Source: Bacteroidota bacterium
GTDB lineage: Bacteria; Bacteroidota; Bacteroidia; Cytophagales; Cytophagaceae
Assembly (NCBI GenBank): GCA_023428135.1
Contig: JAEYZG010000045.1
Location: 141,741-205,740, forward strand
Direction: 5' to 3'
DNA: 64,000 bases
This document shows positions 7,512 through 16,907 of the stretch, piece by piece. Within the stretch, counting starts at the first letter, position 1. Each line of letters opens with the position of its first letter. Under the pieces are notes generated by a model. It saw only the letters and a program-made list of their open reading frames with translations, made no database searches and had not been told where the DNA came from. The position numbers and the translations under genes were made by a program.

Positions 7512-10163
7512 CTACGCTTTTTTTTGATTCAGGAATTCATATTTCTGAGATATCAATTCACTTATAAGTCCTGTCCATCCTGTCTGATGAGAAGCCCCAA
7601 GGCCTTTGCCCGAATCACCGTGGAAATATTCGTAAAAAAGGATATAGTCTTTAAAATTAGGATCTTTGTTTAATTTGTCAACATTGCCAAATACAGGTCT
7701 TTTGCCTTCTGCATTCATTGTAAACAACTTAATGAGACGATCTCCGAGATGATGGGCAATCTCATTAAGACTTAACAATTTCCCTGAACCTACAGGGTAT
7801 TCAACTTTATAATCATCACCGAAATAATGGTAAAATTTATTCAGTGATTCAATCAGGAGGAAATTCACAGGAAACCATATTGGTCCTCGCCAGTTAGAGT
7901 TTCCTCCAAACAGCTTTGAATCTGATTCTCCGGGAAGATAACTCACAGAGAATAAATTATCATTGACCTTTATTTCATAAGGCTTATCCTTATGGTATTT
8001 AGATAAAGCACGGATACCATAATCAGACAAAAATTCCTTTTCATCCAATGCTCTTTGTAATAAGTTTTTCAGCCTTGCACCTCTAAGCAATGAAAGCAGT
8101 CTTGTCTCACCCTTCCCTGCTTCATACCATCTGGAAATCAAGACAGAAAGATCAGGACGATTTTCCAGCACCCATTCCAATCTCCTTTTAAAATCCGGAA
8201 GATCAGATACCATTTCCGGCTCTATAGTTTCCACAGCAAACATAGGAATCAGACCTACCATTGACCTGATCTTCATTGGTATGCTTTCTCCTTCCGGCTT
8301 GTGAAGCACATCATAAAAGAACTCATCCTCATTATCCCAAAGGCTGATACCTTCACCCGCAATATTGGTAATGGCTCCGGCGATATAAAGAAAATGTTCG
8401 AAGAATTTTGTAGCCAGATCCTGATAAACAGGTCTTACCATAGCCAGTTCAGTGCTTATCTTAAGAAGGTTTAATGAATACATGGCCATCCAGCTTGTAC
8501 CATCAGCCTGCTCAAGATATCCACCCGTTGGTAGCTTCTGACTTCTGTCAAATACACCAATATTATCGAGGCCCAGGAAGCCCCCTTCAAAGATATTGTT
8601 ACCGCTTATGTCTTTTTGATTTACCCACCATGTAAAATTAAGCAGAAGTTTATGAAGAACTTTTTCCAGAAAATCATAATCACCTTTTCCGGTAAACTCT
8701 TTATCAATCTGATATACTTTATATGCTGCCCATGCATGAACAGGGGGATTGACATCACTGAAGTTCCATTCATATGCGGGAATCTGTCCATTGGGATGCA
8801 TATAATATTCTCTCAGCAGCACTACCAATTGCCTCTTTGCAAAATTAGGATCTAACCGAGCAAGAGGTACACAATGGAATGCAAGATCCCAAGCGGCATA
8901 CCATGGGTATTCCCATTTATCAGGCATTGAGATAATATTGGAATTACTCAGATGCCTCCATTGACTGTTTCTTTTATGCTTCCTTTCTTTAGGAGGTGCT
9001 GGTTGCCCTGGATCACCTTCCAGCCATTGATTTACATTAAAGTAATAAAACTGTTTACTCCATAACATTCCTGCATAAGATTGTCGCTGGATCATCCTCA
9101 ACTCAGGGTCTGCTACGTTTTTCTGCAGGTCATTGTAAAACGCATCCGCTTCATTCAGCCTCAACCTGAATATATCATCAAACTCATCAAACGCCCCATG
9201 ATGTGGCTTATCCGCAAGTCTGAGTTTGATCACTTTTGTTTCTCCAGGTTCAAAATCAAGTTCATAAAACGCTGAAGCTTTTGTCCCCTCTTTAAAATTT
9301 ACAGCCTCAGCCTTACCCTCAACGATAAAATCATTAATACCATCTTTACAATAAGCAGCAGAGTTGGCAAAATTGTATAGTCTTTTATAGTTGGTCTCAT
9401 TATCACAGAAGAGGAATCTTCTATGATTTTCTGCATACAAATGAAAAGTTTTATCGCGTCTGTAATTTATGCTGATTTCATCATTGGAAACAGCTTGCAT
9501 GGCTGGTTTAAAGATTTTTTTGTCCCAGGCCCATGTATTTCTTAGCCAAACTGTAGGTAAAACAGTGAGTTTGCAATGATCAGATCCCCTGTTGGTAATA
9601 CTTATCTTTATTAAAATATCTTCCTTGTCAGCCTTTGCATATTCGATGAAAACATCATAGTAACGATCGTCATCGAAAACGCCGGTTTCCAGAATTTCAT
9701 ATTCCGGATCTGCTTTTGTCCGTTTTCCGTTCTCTTCAACTATTTTAGAATAAGGGAATGCTCTTTGAGGATACTTGTAGAGCATTTTCATGTAAGAATG
9801 AGAAGGTGTATTATCCAGATAATAATATAACTCTTTGCAGTCTTCTCCATGATTTCCTTCGTTCCCGGAAAGACCATAGAGTCTCTCTTTCAGTATAGGA
9901 TCTTTACCATTCCAGAGAGCAAGAGCAAAACAAAGTAATGATTTATTATCTGAAATACCTGCAATACCTTCCTCACCCCATCTATAGGCTCTGCTTCTGG
10001 CCATATCATGCGAGACAAATTCCCAGGCACTGCCGGAAGCACTATAATCTTCCCTTACAGTACCCCATTGCCGTTCTGTTAAATACGGTCCCCACTTTTT
10101 CCATCCGATACTTTCTCTGTATTGTTTAACACGCTCCCTTTCAGGATTCCAACTATTTTCCAT
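7512..10163 (-). CDS. GH63-type glucosidase, cytosolic
   Basis: 883 residues from ATG with no signal peptide. The N-terminal beta-rich half is followed by an (alpha/alpha)6 barrel typical of the MGH1/GH63 clan. Landmarks are AWDLAFHCVPLA (about 427), YEWNFSDVNPPVHAW (about 470), GFLGLDNIGVFDR, NWRGPIWFPVNFLL (about 755) and HQTGWTGLI (about 856). The length matches bacterial proteins annotated as glucosidase or mannosyl-oligosaccharide-glucosidase-like. Bacterial GH63 enzymes hydrolyse alpha-glucosides or mannosylglycerate-type compounds; the substrate here cannot be read from sequence. It follows the cellulase on the same strand, but the large gap and hairpin argue against an operon. Confidence 0.85.
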   Translation of the reverse strand: MENSWNPERERVKQYRESIGWKKWGPYLTERQWGTVREDYSASGSAWEFVSHDMARSRAYRWGEEGIAGISDNKSLLCFALALWNGKDPILKERLYGLSGNEGNHGEDCKELYYYLDNTPSHSYMKMLYKYPQRAFPYSKIVEENGKRTKADPEYEILETGVFDDDRYYDVFIEYAKADKEDILIKISITNRGSDHCKLTVLPTVWLRNTWAWDKKIFKPAMQAVSNDEISINYRRDKTFHLYAENHRRFLFCDNETNYKRLYNFANSAAYCKDGINDFIVEGKAEAVNFKEGTKASAFYELDFEPGETKVIKLRLADKPHHGAFDEFDDIFRLRLNEADAFYNDLQKNVADPELRMIQRQSYAGMLWSKQFYYFNVNQWLEGDPGQPAPPKERKHKRNSQWRHLSNSNIISMPDKWEYPWYAAWDLAFHCVPLARLDPNFAKRQLVVLLREYYMHPNGQIPAYEWNFSDVNPPVHAWAAYKVYQIDKEFTGKGDYDFLEKVLHKLLLNFTWWVNQKDISGNNIFEGGFLGLDNIGVFDRSQKLPTGGYLEQADGTSWMAMYSLNLLKISTELAMVRPVYQDLATKFFEHFLYIAGAITNIAGEGISLWDNEDEFFYDVLHKPEGESIPMKIRSMVGLIPMFAVETIEPEMVSDLPDFKRRLEWVLENRPDLSVLISRWYEAGKGETRLLSLLRGARLKNLLQRALDEKEFLSDYGIRALSKYHKDKPYEIKVNDNLFSVSYLPGESDSKLFGGNSNWRGPIWFPVNFLLIESLNKFYHYFGDDYKVEYPVGSGKLLSLNEIAHHLGDRLIKLFTMNAEGKRPVFGNVDKLNKDPNFKDYILFYEYFHGDSGKGLGASHQTGWTGLISELISQKYEFLNQKKA

Positions 10164-10313
10164 TGATTAAATATAAAAAATGATTCACTAAATCAAATAA
10201 AAACATTGGGCTCATGCCCTATGCTGATATATCTTTAATATCACTCGACTTTTAACATCCACTTACAAGTTTTTTCCTCGCTCAAAATTTAAAAATCATC
10301 TGTGGCGGAAAGT

Positions 10314-10335
10314 GAGACGCCAGGTATGGCGTCTC
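10314..10335 (-). terminator. Terminator hairpin
   Basis: GAGACGCCA (10314-10322) pairs perfectly with TGGCGTCTC (10327-10335) around GGTA, 12 bases past the stop of the 146-residue gene. Confidence 0.65.
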
Positions 10336-10347
10336 TACAGCTTTAGC

Positions 10348-10788
10348 TTAATTTACCTTTACCTTCTCATAACCTACCATGTAAGTCTTTGGTGTCAATG
10401 TCTTCACAACCTCCTTTTTCTGCTTACCATTTTTATCAACCATCTGTATTTGATTGTAATCTTCCTCTATTTTAATATCTACAATGATTTCAACGTTTTC
10501 CTCCTTTGGTATGATAACATATTGGTTTTCCACTTCAGGATCCGGTTTGATAGAAGCATGCTTAGAGGTAACGTACATGGTATGCTTTACATTTTCTATT
10601 CCTCCTTCAAGCTTTACTCTGACCTTGTTTTCTTTGTTCTTTTTCAAATAGGTAATCAGGTTTTCCGAATCACCCTCTACAAGATAAATATTTGCTTTTG
10701 GGGCTAAACCTTCTTTAGGCCTCCCCTGAGCAAAAATATTCAGGGAAACAAAAGTTAATGCCAGGATAATTATAGTTCTTAATGCCAT
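10348..10788 (-). CDS. Small secreted protein of unknown function
   Basis: 146 residues: a signal peptide (LTFVSLNIFAQG, cut near residue 20) and a Lys/Glu-rich, probably beta-sandwich body. Phrases such as KANIYLVEGDSENL and KTYMVGYEKVKVN faintly resemble the repeated C-terminal domains of GldM, but I would not assign that family without a profile search. It lies 50 bases downstream of the large membrane-anchored protein on the same strand and ends in a good hairpin, so the two may be cotranscribed. There is no lipobox and no T9SS tail, so it is likely periplasmic. Confidence 0.75.
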   Translation of the reverse strand: MALRTIIILALTFVSLNIFAQGRPKEGLAPKANIYLVEGDSENLITYLKKNKENKVRVKLEGGIENVKHTMYVTSKHASIKPDPEVENQYVIIPKEENVEIIVDIKIEEDYNQIQMVDKNGKQKKEVVKTLTPKTYMVGYEKVKVN

Positions 10789-10838
10789 GTATATTTTATC
10801 TATTGGTATACTAAATTTACAGAAATAATCCCGAAAGG

Positions 10839-13544
10839 TTATTTTATTCGGGCAATCTCAATACTTTTTTTATTTACTTTAACTAAGCTTCCCTCATTAT
10901 ATTTTTCCAGATAAACCGCTGTAGGCTTTTCCTGACTTTTAATCCATCCTTCGCCTATAAATTTTCCATTTGAAGTAAACACAATGCTTCTACGATTGGT
11001 AAGGTCATTGACAAGCCAGTAAGAAATATTAGCCGCTATTGAATGGATATATTTTATATCATACTTTTCTAAGGGAAAATTTGTCTGAGTAAACAGTGGA
11101 CTGAGAGACATATCAAGAAAATCCAGACGGTCTTTATCTTTCCTGACAATAGTATACGATTTGATTCTATCATCAGGATACATGGAAAATTTACTTTCAG
11201 GACTTAAACGGAAAAGCTGTGTTCTCTTTGCAATTTTACCTGTAAAATCTACTTTAATAAACTCTCCTTTTTCAGATAAGATCGATATATAAGTATTGCT
11301 GGCTGAAGAACTCTTTTCGATAAAAAACGGACTTGTTGTTGGGTGCTCCAGCTTTATAGGAAAACCATTAATGAGCTGACCTTTTCTATTGAACACGTGC
11401 AACTTACCCTTCCTTGACAAAGCTATAATGTAATCCTTATCAGCTACTCGTACATGCAATGGCTTGCCGACTAAACTATAATCAATTTTTTTAGGCTTCC
11501 AACCATCTAGTAACTTTCCCTGAGTATCCAAAGCATAAATATTACCCGAATCATCGCCTGCAAAAATTCTGTAATTTTTGCTTCCATCATAATCAATCAA
11601 TGCAAGGGAAGTAATATGTAATTTACCAGGAATAGTTAATGGATAACCTTTTATGACTTGACCATTAGCACTATTGATGGCATAAATTTTATTTCTTACT
11701 GCAAAAACTATTTCGTCTTTTCCTGTCTTATCAATATTTCCCCAAACCGGCTCAGTACTTAGCTTTCCATCAACTTTGGCGCTCCATAACAAAGTACCAA
11801 ACCTGGAAAACAGATGGGTATTAAATAAAGAATCCTGAACCAGAAAATGCTCTTCCAATCCTGATATAACTCTTAATGGATAAGCCTCCGAAATAAGCCC
11901 GGTATTGAACTGTATTGTTTTACCGATGGCCAGTGATTTAGGTTTGTCTGTTGTGGTGGCTTTGCCCTTTTGAATAATATATCTGAAAGAGAACTTTTTG
12001 TCAGAGCTTGCAGAAAAGCTTACACCAGTATAGGAAAGAGAAGCTGATGATCTGATCCAATTTTTTTTCACCTCTGTATCACGAATGCACTTACCTGCAA
12101 GGGATTCAGAACGGGCAGGATTTAGATAAAGTGAAATATTCGAAGGTTCTGTAAAAAACTTTATTCCTGCTGTCTTTTTGAGAACGTATCCATTTTGAAC
12201 CTGCTGAAGATAGGTTTCCAGTGCAGGTAACTGGTTTCCAATTACTACAAAGTAACCATGGCTTGTAATGAAATACTCTTTAAAATCTGAAAATAAAGGA
12301 CCAAATAAATAAGTAAGAAGCTCCCTTTTATGTACAGCATAAATCTTTCTGTTCGGATTGGCAGAAGTAACAGAAGTAGAAGAATCCGCTAGGTTTCTGA
12401 AAGCCGTCATAAATGCGTTAGCATCTGTAGTTTTTATTATGGCATACTGAAATACTCTATCAGAAAATTCAGGCTCAGCAATCACCCATGCTACTTCATC
12501 TTTAATAAGCTGAACAGCTTTAATTAATTGTTTGTAGCCACTGCCATTCAACGGTATTTCTTCGTTTATTTTATCATATTCAGCAAACCAGGAGAAAAAG
12601 TCTGAAACACTTATTCTGAAAATCGTTGAAGCATTTTCAGGAATTACGGATCCCATTGAAAACTTGACAGGAGTTTGATTTCTAAAAGTATATAGAAACT
12701 GCTTTTCCTCAGCTACAGTCTTGCCGTTCAACATTAATGCGGATCCTTCTTTTTCCCAGGTGACACCTGAGTAGGATGCAAAATTTGTCAGTCCTTTAAG
12801 ACCTTTGACATATTTCGGTGTACAATAGAGCGATAAATATCCAGGTAGGTTCTTATGATTAATAAATATTTTAGTTGAAGTATTAGCATCCTCGAAATTG
12901 TTAGCATTAGTCCAGCTAAGGTCTTTATCCTGTTCCAGGTTCCTGATAACATCTTCAAGCAGGAAACCGGAAAAACTTCCGATAAAATACCCTTCATAAA
13001 ATATGAAGGAAAACTTTTTTCTCTCTCCTCTTCTGCCTAAATCATAAATCACGATATCATTAAATAGCCTGTGATCAAGCGTTAAAGAAGCGTCCTGTTT
13101 GACAAGTTTCTCAAAATCAGCATGAGCCTTTTCTTTATCTCTTTTTAGATAAAAAATAAGATCTACATCACTTTTACCGGCAGCATTTAAGGATATATAT
13201 ACCTTTTGTTTGTCTGAAAATTTAATGAGACTGTCCAGAAGTGGATCTACATTTAAATGTCTGTATAGGAATTCAAAAAATGGAACGGAGGAAAACATGG
13301 ACTCAGAAGACCTGCATTCCTTCATAATCTCTGTAAGGTCCTCAGATTCCATTAATACTACAGATGAAGGGGATAGCAGTTCATATACAGTATTCTTTTC
13401 ACTTTCATAAAATGTAAAAGCAAAAAAGATGAGAAATACTGCGACAATAGCAATTCCTGCAGCAATTAAAGCTTTCCTTTTTTCGCTTATAAATTCTTTA
13501 ATTTTATTGATTACTTGTGATTTGCTTTTGGAAAGCATTTGCAT
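10839..13544 (-). CDS. Membrane-anchored protein with C-terminal beta-propeller-like region
   Basis: 901 residues. A short basic cytoplasmic tail is followed by one transmembrane helix (about 24-48, ALIAAGIAIVAVFLIFFAF) and a long extracytoplasmic region. The first half (PSSVVLMESEDLTEI, then FIAGSF-like segments) resembles DUF3352-type solute-domain proteins. The second half repeats phrases such as DEIVFAVRNKIYAINSANG and YRIFAGDDSGNIYALDTQG, typical of PQQ/VCBS-like propeller blades. It has no catalytic signature. It faces the dtd gene head-to-head with only 49 bases between starts. A second Met at residue 3 could be the true start. Function unknown; a periplasmic scaffold or envelope-biogenesis factor is plausible. 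Confidence 0.8.
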   Translation of the reverse strand: MQMLSKSKSQVINKIKEFISEKRKALIAAGIAIVAVFLIFFAFTFYESEKNTVYELLSPSSVVLMESEDLTEIMKECRSSESMFSSVPFFEFLYRHLNVDPLLDSLIKFSDKQKVYISLNAAGKSDVDLIFYLKRDKEKAHADFEKLVKQDASLTLDHRLFNDIVIYDLGRRGERKKFSFIFYEGYFIGSFSGFLLEDVIRNLEQDKDLSWTNANNFEDANTSTKIFINHKNLPGYLSLYCTPKYVKGLKGLTNFASYSGVTWEKEGSALMLNGKTVAEEKQFLYTFRNQTPVKFSMGSVIPENASTIFRISVSDFFSWFAEYDKINEEIPLNGSGYKQLIKAVQLIKDEVAWVIAEPEFSDRVFQYAIIKTTDANAFMTAFRNLADSSTSVTSANPNRKIYAVHKRELLTYLFGPLFSDFKEYFITSHGYFVVIGNQLPALETYLQQVQNGYVLKKTAGIKFFTEPSNISLYLNPARSESLAGKCIRDTEVKKNWIRSSASLSYTGVSFSASSDKKFSFRYIIQKGKATTTDKPKSLAIGKTIQFNTGLISEAYPLRVISGLEEHFLVQDSLFNTHLFSRFGTLLWSAKVDGKLSTEPVWGNIDKTGKDEIVFAVRNKIYAINSANGQVIKGYPLTIPGKLHITSLALIDYDGSKNYRIFAGDDSGNIYALDTQGKLLDGWKPKKIDYSLVGKPLHVRVADKDYIIALSRKGKLHVFNRKGQLINGFPIKLEHPTTSPFFIEKSSSASNTYISILSEKGEFIKVDFTGKIAKRTQLFRLSPESKFSMYPDDRIKSYTIVRKDKDRLDFLDMSLSPLFTQTNFPLEKYDIKYIHSIAANISYWLVNDLTNRRSIVFTSNGKFIGEGWIKSQEKPTAVYLEKYNEGSLVKVNKKSIEIARIK

Positions 13545-13593
13545 TATTTTTTTACAAAATTTATACTTTTATTTCAATTAGAAAAATTTATTA

Positions 13594-14046
13594 ATGATTG
13601 CTGTTATTCAAAGAGTTAAACAAGCTTCAGTTACAATTGACAACACATTAAAATCCAGTATCTCCCAAGGGCTTCTGGTTCTTTTAGGTATTGCCCATGA
13701 AGATACACAGGAAGATTCAGAATGGCTTACTAAAAAAATAATTAACCTGAGAATTTTTTCTGATGCTGAGGGCAAAATGAATTTGTCTTTGAAAGATATC
13801 AACGGAGATCTGCTGGTTGTGAGTCAGTTTACCCTGCATGCCAGTACTAAAAAAGGCAACAGGCCTTCCTTCGTTGATGCCGCAAGACCTGAAAAAGCAA
13901 TTCCCACATATGAACAATTTGTACAACTCAGTGAAATTGAACTCGGAAAAAAGGTATATACAGGTGAATTTGGCGCTGATATGCAAGTAGAACTCCTAAA
14001 TGACGGACCTGTAACTATTATTATTGACACAAAAAATAAAAATTAA
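13594..14046 (+). CDS. dtd: D-aminoacyl-tRNA deacylase
   Basis: 150 residues, the normal DTD length. It hydrolyses D-aminoacyl-tRNA, and glycine mischarged on tRNA-Ala, in the cytoplasm to protect translation. The two active-site motifs are present: SQFTL at 77-81 and NDGPVT at 136-141, the latter carrying the Gly-cisPro pair (138-139). The conserved KKGNRPSF also follows the first motif. The start MIAVIQRV is the typical DTD N-terminus. The next gene begins at the base after the stop codon, so the two are cotranscribed and probably translationally coupled. Confidence 0.96.
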   Translation: MIAVIQRVKQASVTIDNTLKSSISQGLLVLLGIAHEDTQEDSEWLTKKIINLRIFSDAEGKMNLSLKDINGDLLVVSQFTLHASTKKGNRPSFVDAARPEKAIPTYEQFVQLSEIELGKKVYTGEFGADMQVELLNDGPVTIIIDTKNKN

Positions 14047-14373
14047 ATGACTATCAAAGAAGCTCAGGAAACTGTGGACCAGTGGATTAAAACTACAGGA
14101 GTCCGCTACTTCAATGAATTGACCAATACCGCTATTTTAATGGAAGAGGTTGGAGAAGTTGCAAGGATCATGGCAAGAAAATATGGAGAACAATCATTTA
14201 AAAAAGGCGAAGATGGCAAAGACCTTGGCGACGAATTCGCTGATGTTCTGTTTGTGCTGATATGCCTGGCAAACCAGACGGGAGTGGATCTGACTGAGGC
14301 TCTGACTAAAAGTATGGAAAAGAAAAGTATAAGAGACAAAGACAGGCATAAGAATAATGAGAAGTTGTTTTAA
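14047..14373 (+). CDS. MazG-like nucleotide pyrophosphohydrolase
   Basis: 108 residues, all-helical. The metal-binding signature of the MazG superfamily is seen: MEEVGEVARIM (EExxE) followed by LGDEFADVLFVL (ExxD). These enzymes cleave NTPs or modified dNTPs to monophosphate and pyrophosphate in the cytoplasm. Its length fits the small single-domain MazG-like or RS21-C6-type proteins rather than full MazG. The ATG abuts the dtd stop codon. The pairing suggests a two-gene housekeeping unit removing aberrant tRNA esters and nucleotides. The exact nucleotide substrate is unknown. Confidence 0.9.
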   Translation: MTIKEAQETVDQWIKTTGVRYFNELTNTAILMEEVGEVARIMARKYGEQSFKKGEDGKDLGDEFADVLFVLICLANQTGVDLTEALTKSMEKKSIRDKDRHKNNEKLF

Positions 14374-14414
14374 AAAACTGATGCCATCGCTTGGAACTAT
14401 GGCATCAGTTTTTT
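14372..14414. terminator. Bidirectional terminator
   Basis: AAAAAACTGATGCCAT (14372-14387) pairs perfectly with 14399-14414 around an 11-base loop. It overlaps the stop codon of the MazG-like gene and also serves the convergent hydrolase gene. Confidence 0.88.
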
Positions 14415-14433
14415 ACTTCGTATTCCAAAAATT

Positions 14434-15204
14434 TCAAGCTCCGAAAACCTCTTTTAAAAAGACCACCAAAGATTCCCAGGAACGTTTAGCAGCTTTCTCA
14501 TTATAGGCTGCACCTTTGGAGTTGTCATTGCCTGCACGTTCTTCAGTGAAAGCATGAACAGCGTTTCCATAGTAAACCATCTGCCAGTCTGCTTTACCAT
14601 CACGCATTTCTTTCTGGAAGCTTTTAATTTCAGTTTCTGAAACATAAGGATCATCTGCTCCATGCAGCACCAGTACTTTAGGCTTAATTAACACATTTGT
14701 ACGTGAAGAATCTTTACCGAGGCCACCATGGAAAGAAACTACTCCTGCCACCGAAAGCTCTCCTCTCGCTGCCTCCAGAGCCCCTGTGCCTCCAAAGCAA
14801 TATCCCATTACAACAATCTTATCAGGATCTGAACCCAATTTTATCAATTCTTGAACTGCTGCTTTGATTCTGGACTGATAAATAGCAGGGTTATTTTTAT
14901 AGTAAGAAGATGTTTTCGCAGCTTCCTGTCTGTCTTTTGGTCTTGAGTTTTCACCATAAATATCAGCAGCAAGGGCATTATACCCCAACTTGCTCAACTT
15001 ATCAGCAGAATGTTTTGCATGGTCATCTAGCCCCATCCATGCATGGATTACAATCACACCAGGAGCTTTTCCTTTCGAGCCCTGTGCCTTTACATAGTAT
15101 CCTTTTAAAGAAGCAGAGCCGTCGGAGTAAATAACATCTTTGCCCTGAGCAAAGGCAAGGTTGGTGAGCATAACAAAGGCAATAATTATATTTAACAAGT
15201 TCAT
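14434..15204 (-). CDS. Secreted dienelactone hydrolase family protein
   Basis: 256 residues: a signal peptide (FVMLTNLAFAQG, cut near residue 19) and an alpha/beta hydrolase domain. The triad is Cys136 in GYCFGGT, Asp184 or 185 in HGADDPYV, and His217 in AVHAFT. The Cys nucleophile marks the DLH family, which opens dienelactones and acts on assorted esters. Because it is exported, an ester in the periplasm or in plant polymer is more likely than an intermediate of aromatic catabolism; no such pathway genes are nearby. It is a single gene. Confidence 0.9.
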   Translation of the reverse strand: MNLLNIIIAFVMLTNLAFAQGKDVIYSDGSASLKGYYVKAQGSKGKAPGVIVIHAWMGLDDHAKHSADKLSKLGYNALAADIYGENSRPKDRQEAAKTSSYYKNNPAIYQSRIKAAVQELIKLGSDPDKIVVMGYCFGGTGALEAARGELSVAGVVSFHGGLGKDSSRTNVLIKPKVLVLHGADDPYVSETEIKSFQKEMRDGKADWQMVYYGNAVHAFTEERAGNDNSKGAAYNEKAAKRSWESLVVFLKEVFGA

Positions 15205-15343
15205 ATACGTAATTATGTTTATTTAAAATTATTTTGAAAAAGGCCATAATGCCATAAATCCTGCAATCTCGATTTGTCATTAATTTACATTACCTCATAA
15301 ATAATTCGTCCTGGAAACAGCTATTTGATATTAGTACATTATT

Positions 15344-16621
15344 TTATCCAACAGCTATCTTCTGCTGGTTTCCCGTTGTTTTCAATACATTCTTTTGTTT
15401 TGTTTCTACTTGTTTATTGATATAATAGATTGCAACCGTAGCAATGATCATTGCTACGGTGACTACATAACCAAGTATATCATAGTGAAGAATTTTTCCC
15501 TCAGAAGTCTGAATGACTATGAGTCCGGCGACACCAGATCCTATTCCACCTGAAATTTGCTGTACTGCAGAATTGATGCTCATAAATGCTCCTCTGTCAT
15601 TAGGATTCGGAATTCCTGTCATCAATGCAGAAGAAGATATGATGCGTGCAGTAATTCCAAAGAACATAAAGATGTTAATAATAATTAATAGCCATAAAGG
15701 TGTAACACCGAGATGACAATAAATCAATAGAGTAACAATGCTAAATACTGTTCCAATAAAGAAAATATTATACTTACCTAATATATCACTGTATCTTCCG
15801 ATAAAGGGACCCGCAATCATTGAAAATATACCAGTAACACCGTATAGTATCGGCAGATCTTCCTGTGGAATGCCAAGATTATTAGTGGTAAAAGCACTGG
15901 CAAAAGGCATAATCATAAAACCTCCTGTTGCCAGCAACGTTGTTGATGCAAAGGCTTTCAGATAAGAGGTATTGGAAAAAGTTTTTGCAAGAAGGTACAA
16001 TGCATTTCGGTCTGATTTAATTTTCAGATGATCAGTCACAGGTTTCATGTATGTAAAAAGGATTATACCAATAATAACGCCAAGACCTGCAATCATCCAG
16101 AAAGGAGCATGCCAGTTCAGGTGATTAGCCAGATACAGACCGATAGGTATACCCAATACCTGACTTACCGAAAATGCCATTTGCACAAAGCCCATCACCC
16201 TGCCTCTTACTTCCATTTTAAATAAGTCTGTGATAATCGCAAAGCCTATTGATGATAATACACCTCCGAATAAACCAGTGACAATACGAGCAACCAGCAG
16301 TGACAGAAAGTCCGTGGCTAAAGCACAAAAAACAGTCCCCACAATAAAGCCAACATAAAAAAACATCAGCATTTTTTTTCTGTCATATTTATCCGCAAAA
16401 CCCGCAGCAATGATTCCTGCAATACCTGCGCTAATAGCATAACCGGAAACAACCAGACCAAACTGCGAAGTTTTCATATTAAGTTCTTTTAATAGTATTA
16501 CTCCAAGGGGAGATAAAACCATAAAATCAAGTATAACTGTAAACTGCAGAATCGCCAGCATAGCAATCATGAAGATCTGATATCCTGTGAAGAGTTTTTC
16601 CTTCTGTATTGTAGTTGTCAT
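15344..16621 (-). CDS. MFS transporter, probable drug or metabolite exporter
   Basis: 425 residues with 12 predicted membrane helices. The MFS loop signature GFADKYDRKKML follows helix 2 and GRYSDILGKYN sits at the equivalent place in the second half. FGGVLSSIGFAIITDLF in helix 5 resembles the antiporter motif of DHA-type exporters. It follows a small HMA-like gene and a TetR regulator on the same strand, with operator-like palindromes in front of both units. That arrangement points to an inducible efflux system. The substrate cannot be predicted. Confidence 0.9.
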   Translation of the reverse strand: MTTTIQKEKLFTGYQIFMIAMLAILQFTVILDFMVLSPLGVILLKELNMKTSQFGLVVSGYAISAGIAGIIAAGFADKYDRKKMLMFFYVGFIVGTVFCALATDFLSLLVARIVTGLFGGVLSSIGFAIITDLFKMEVRGRVMGFVQMAFSVSQVLGIPIGLYLANHLNWHAPFWMIAGLGVIIGIILFTYMKPVTDHLKIKSDRNALYLLAKTFSNTSYLKAFASTTLLATGGFMIMPFASAFTTNNLGIPQEDLPILYGVTGIFSMIAGPFIGRYSDILGKYNIFFIGTVFSIVTLLIYCHLGVTPLWLLIIINIFMFFGITARIISSSALMTGIPNPNDRGAFMSINSAVQQISGGIGSGVAGLIVIQTSEGKILHYDILGYVVTVAMIIATVAIYYINKQVETKQKNVLKTTGNQQKIAVG

Positions 16622-16631
16622 TTTTTTTAAT

Positions 16632-16859
16632 CTAATCCAAAAGCTCCTCGCAAAAGAAGCCCGCTTCGTTAATCATCTTTATAATTGTCTCTATATCAAT
16701 TGTAGAAGATTCTAGTCTTAGTACTTTATCATGATCTTCCAGATCGACACTCCAGGTAGAAATTTCTTTTACATTCTTGAAGAGAAGTTCGATTAGCTTC
16801 AGGTCCTTCTTATGGTTGATATTAGTCCTGAAGACCAGCACTGTAGTATTAGTTTCCAT
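16632..16859 (-). CDS. Small HMA-like protein without CxxC
   Basis: 75 residues from the ATG at 16859. The frame extends upstream to an ATG at 16886, but that codon lies inside an operator-like palindrome, and METNTTVLVFRTNI is a more natural start. The predicted beta-alpha-beta-beta-alpha-beta pattern (TNTTVLVFRTNI, WSVDLEDHDKVLRLES, IIKMINEAGFFCEELLD) fits the ferredoxin-like fold of heavy-metal-associated domains. The MxCxxC metal site is absent; the only Cys is near the C-terminus. It lies 10 bases before the MFS gene, so the two are cotranscribed. Role unknown, perhaps an accessory to the exporter. Confidence 0.75.
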   Translation of the reverse strand: METNTTVLVFRTNINHKKDLKLIELLFKNVKEISTWSVDLEDHDKVLRLESSTIDIETIIKMINEAGFFCEELLD

Positions 16860-16873
16860 AGTGATCTTTTTAG

Positions 16874-16887
16874 AATGAATATTCATT
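16874..16887. promoter_or_regulatory. Predicted TetR operator, site 2
   Basis: Perfect palindrome AATGAATATTCATT just upstream of the HMA-like/MFS unit. It differs by one base from the site before the tetR gene at 17522-17535. Two matching palindromes placed before a TetR gene and its transporter are typical of autoregulated efflux. Confidence 0.65.
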
Positions 16888-16907
16888 TAGGCTAAACAAA
16901 ATAAAAA

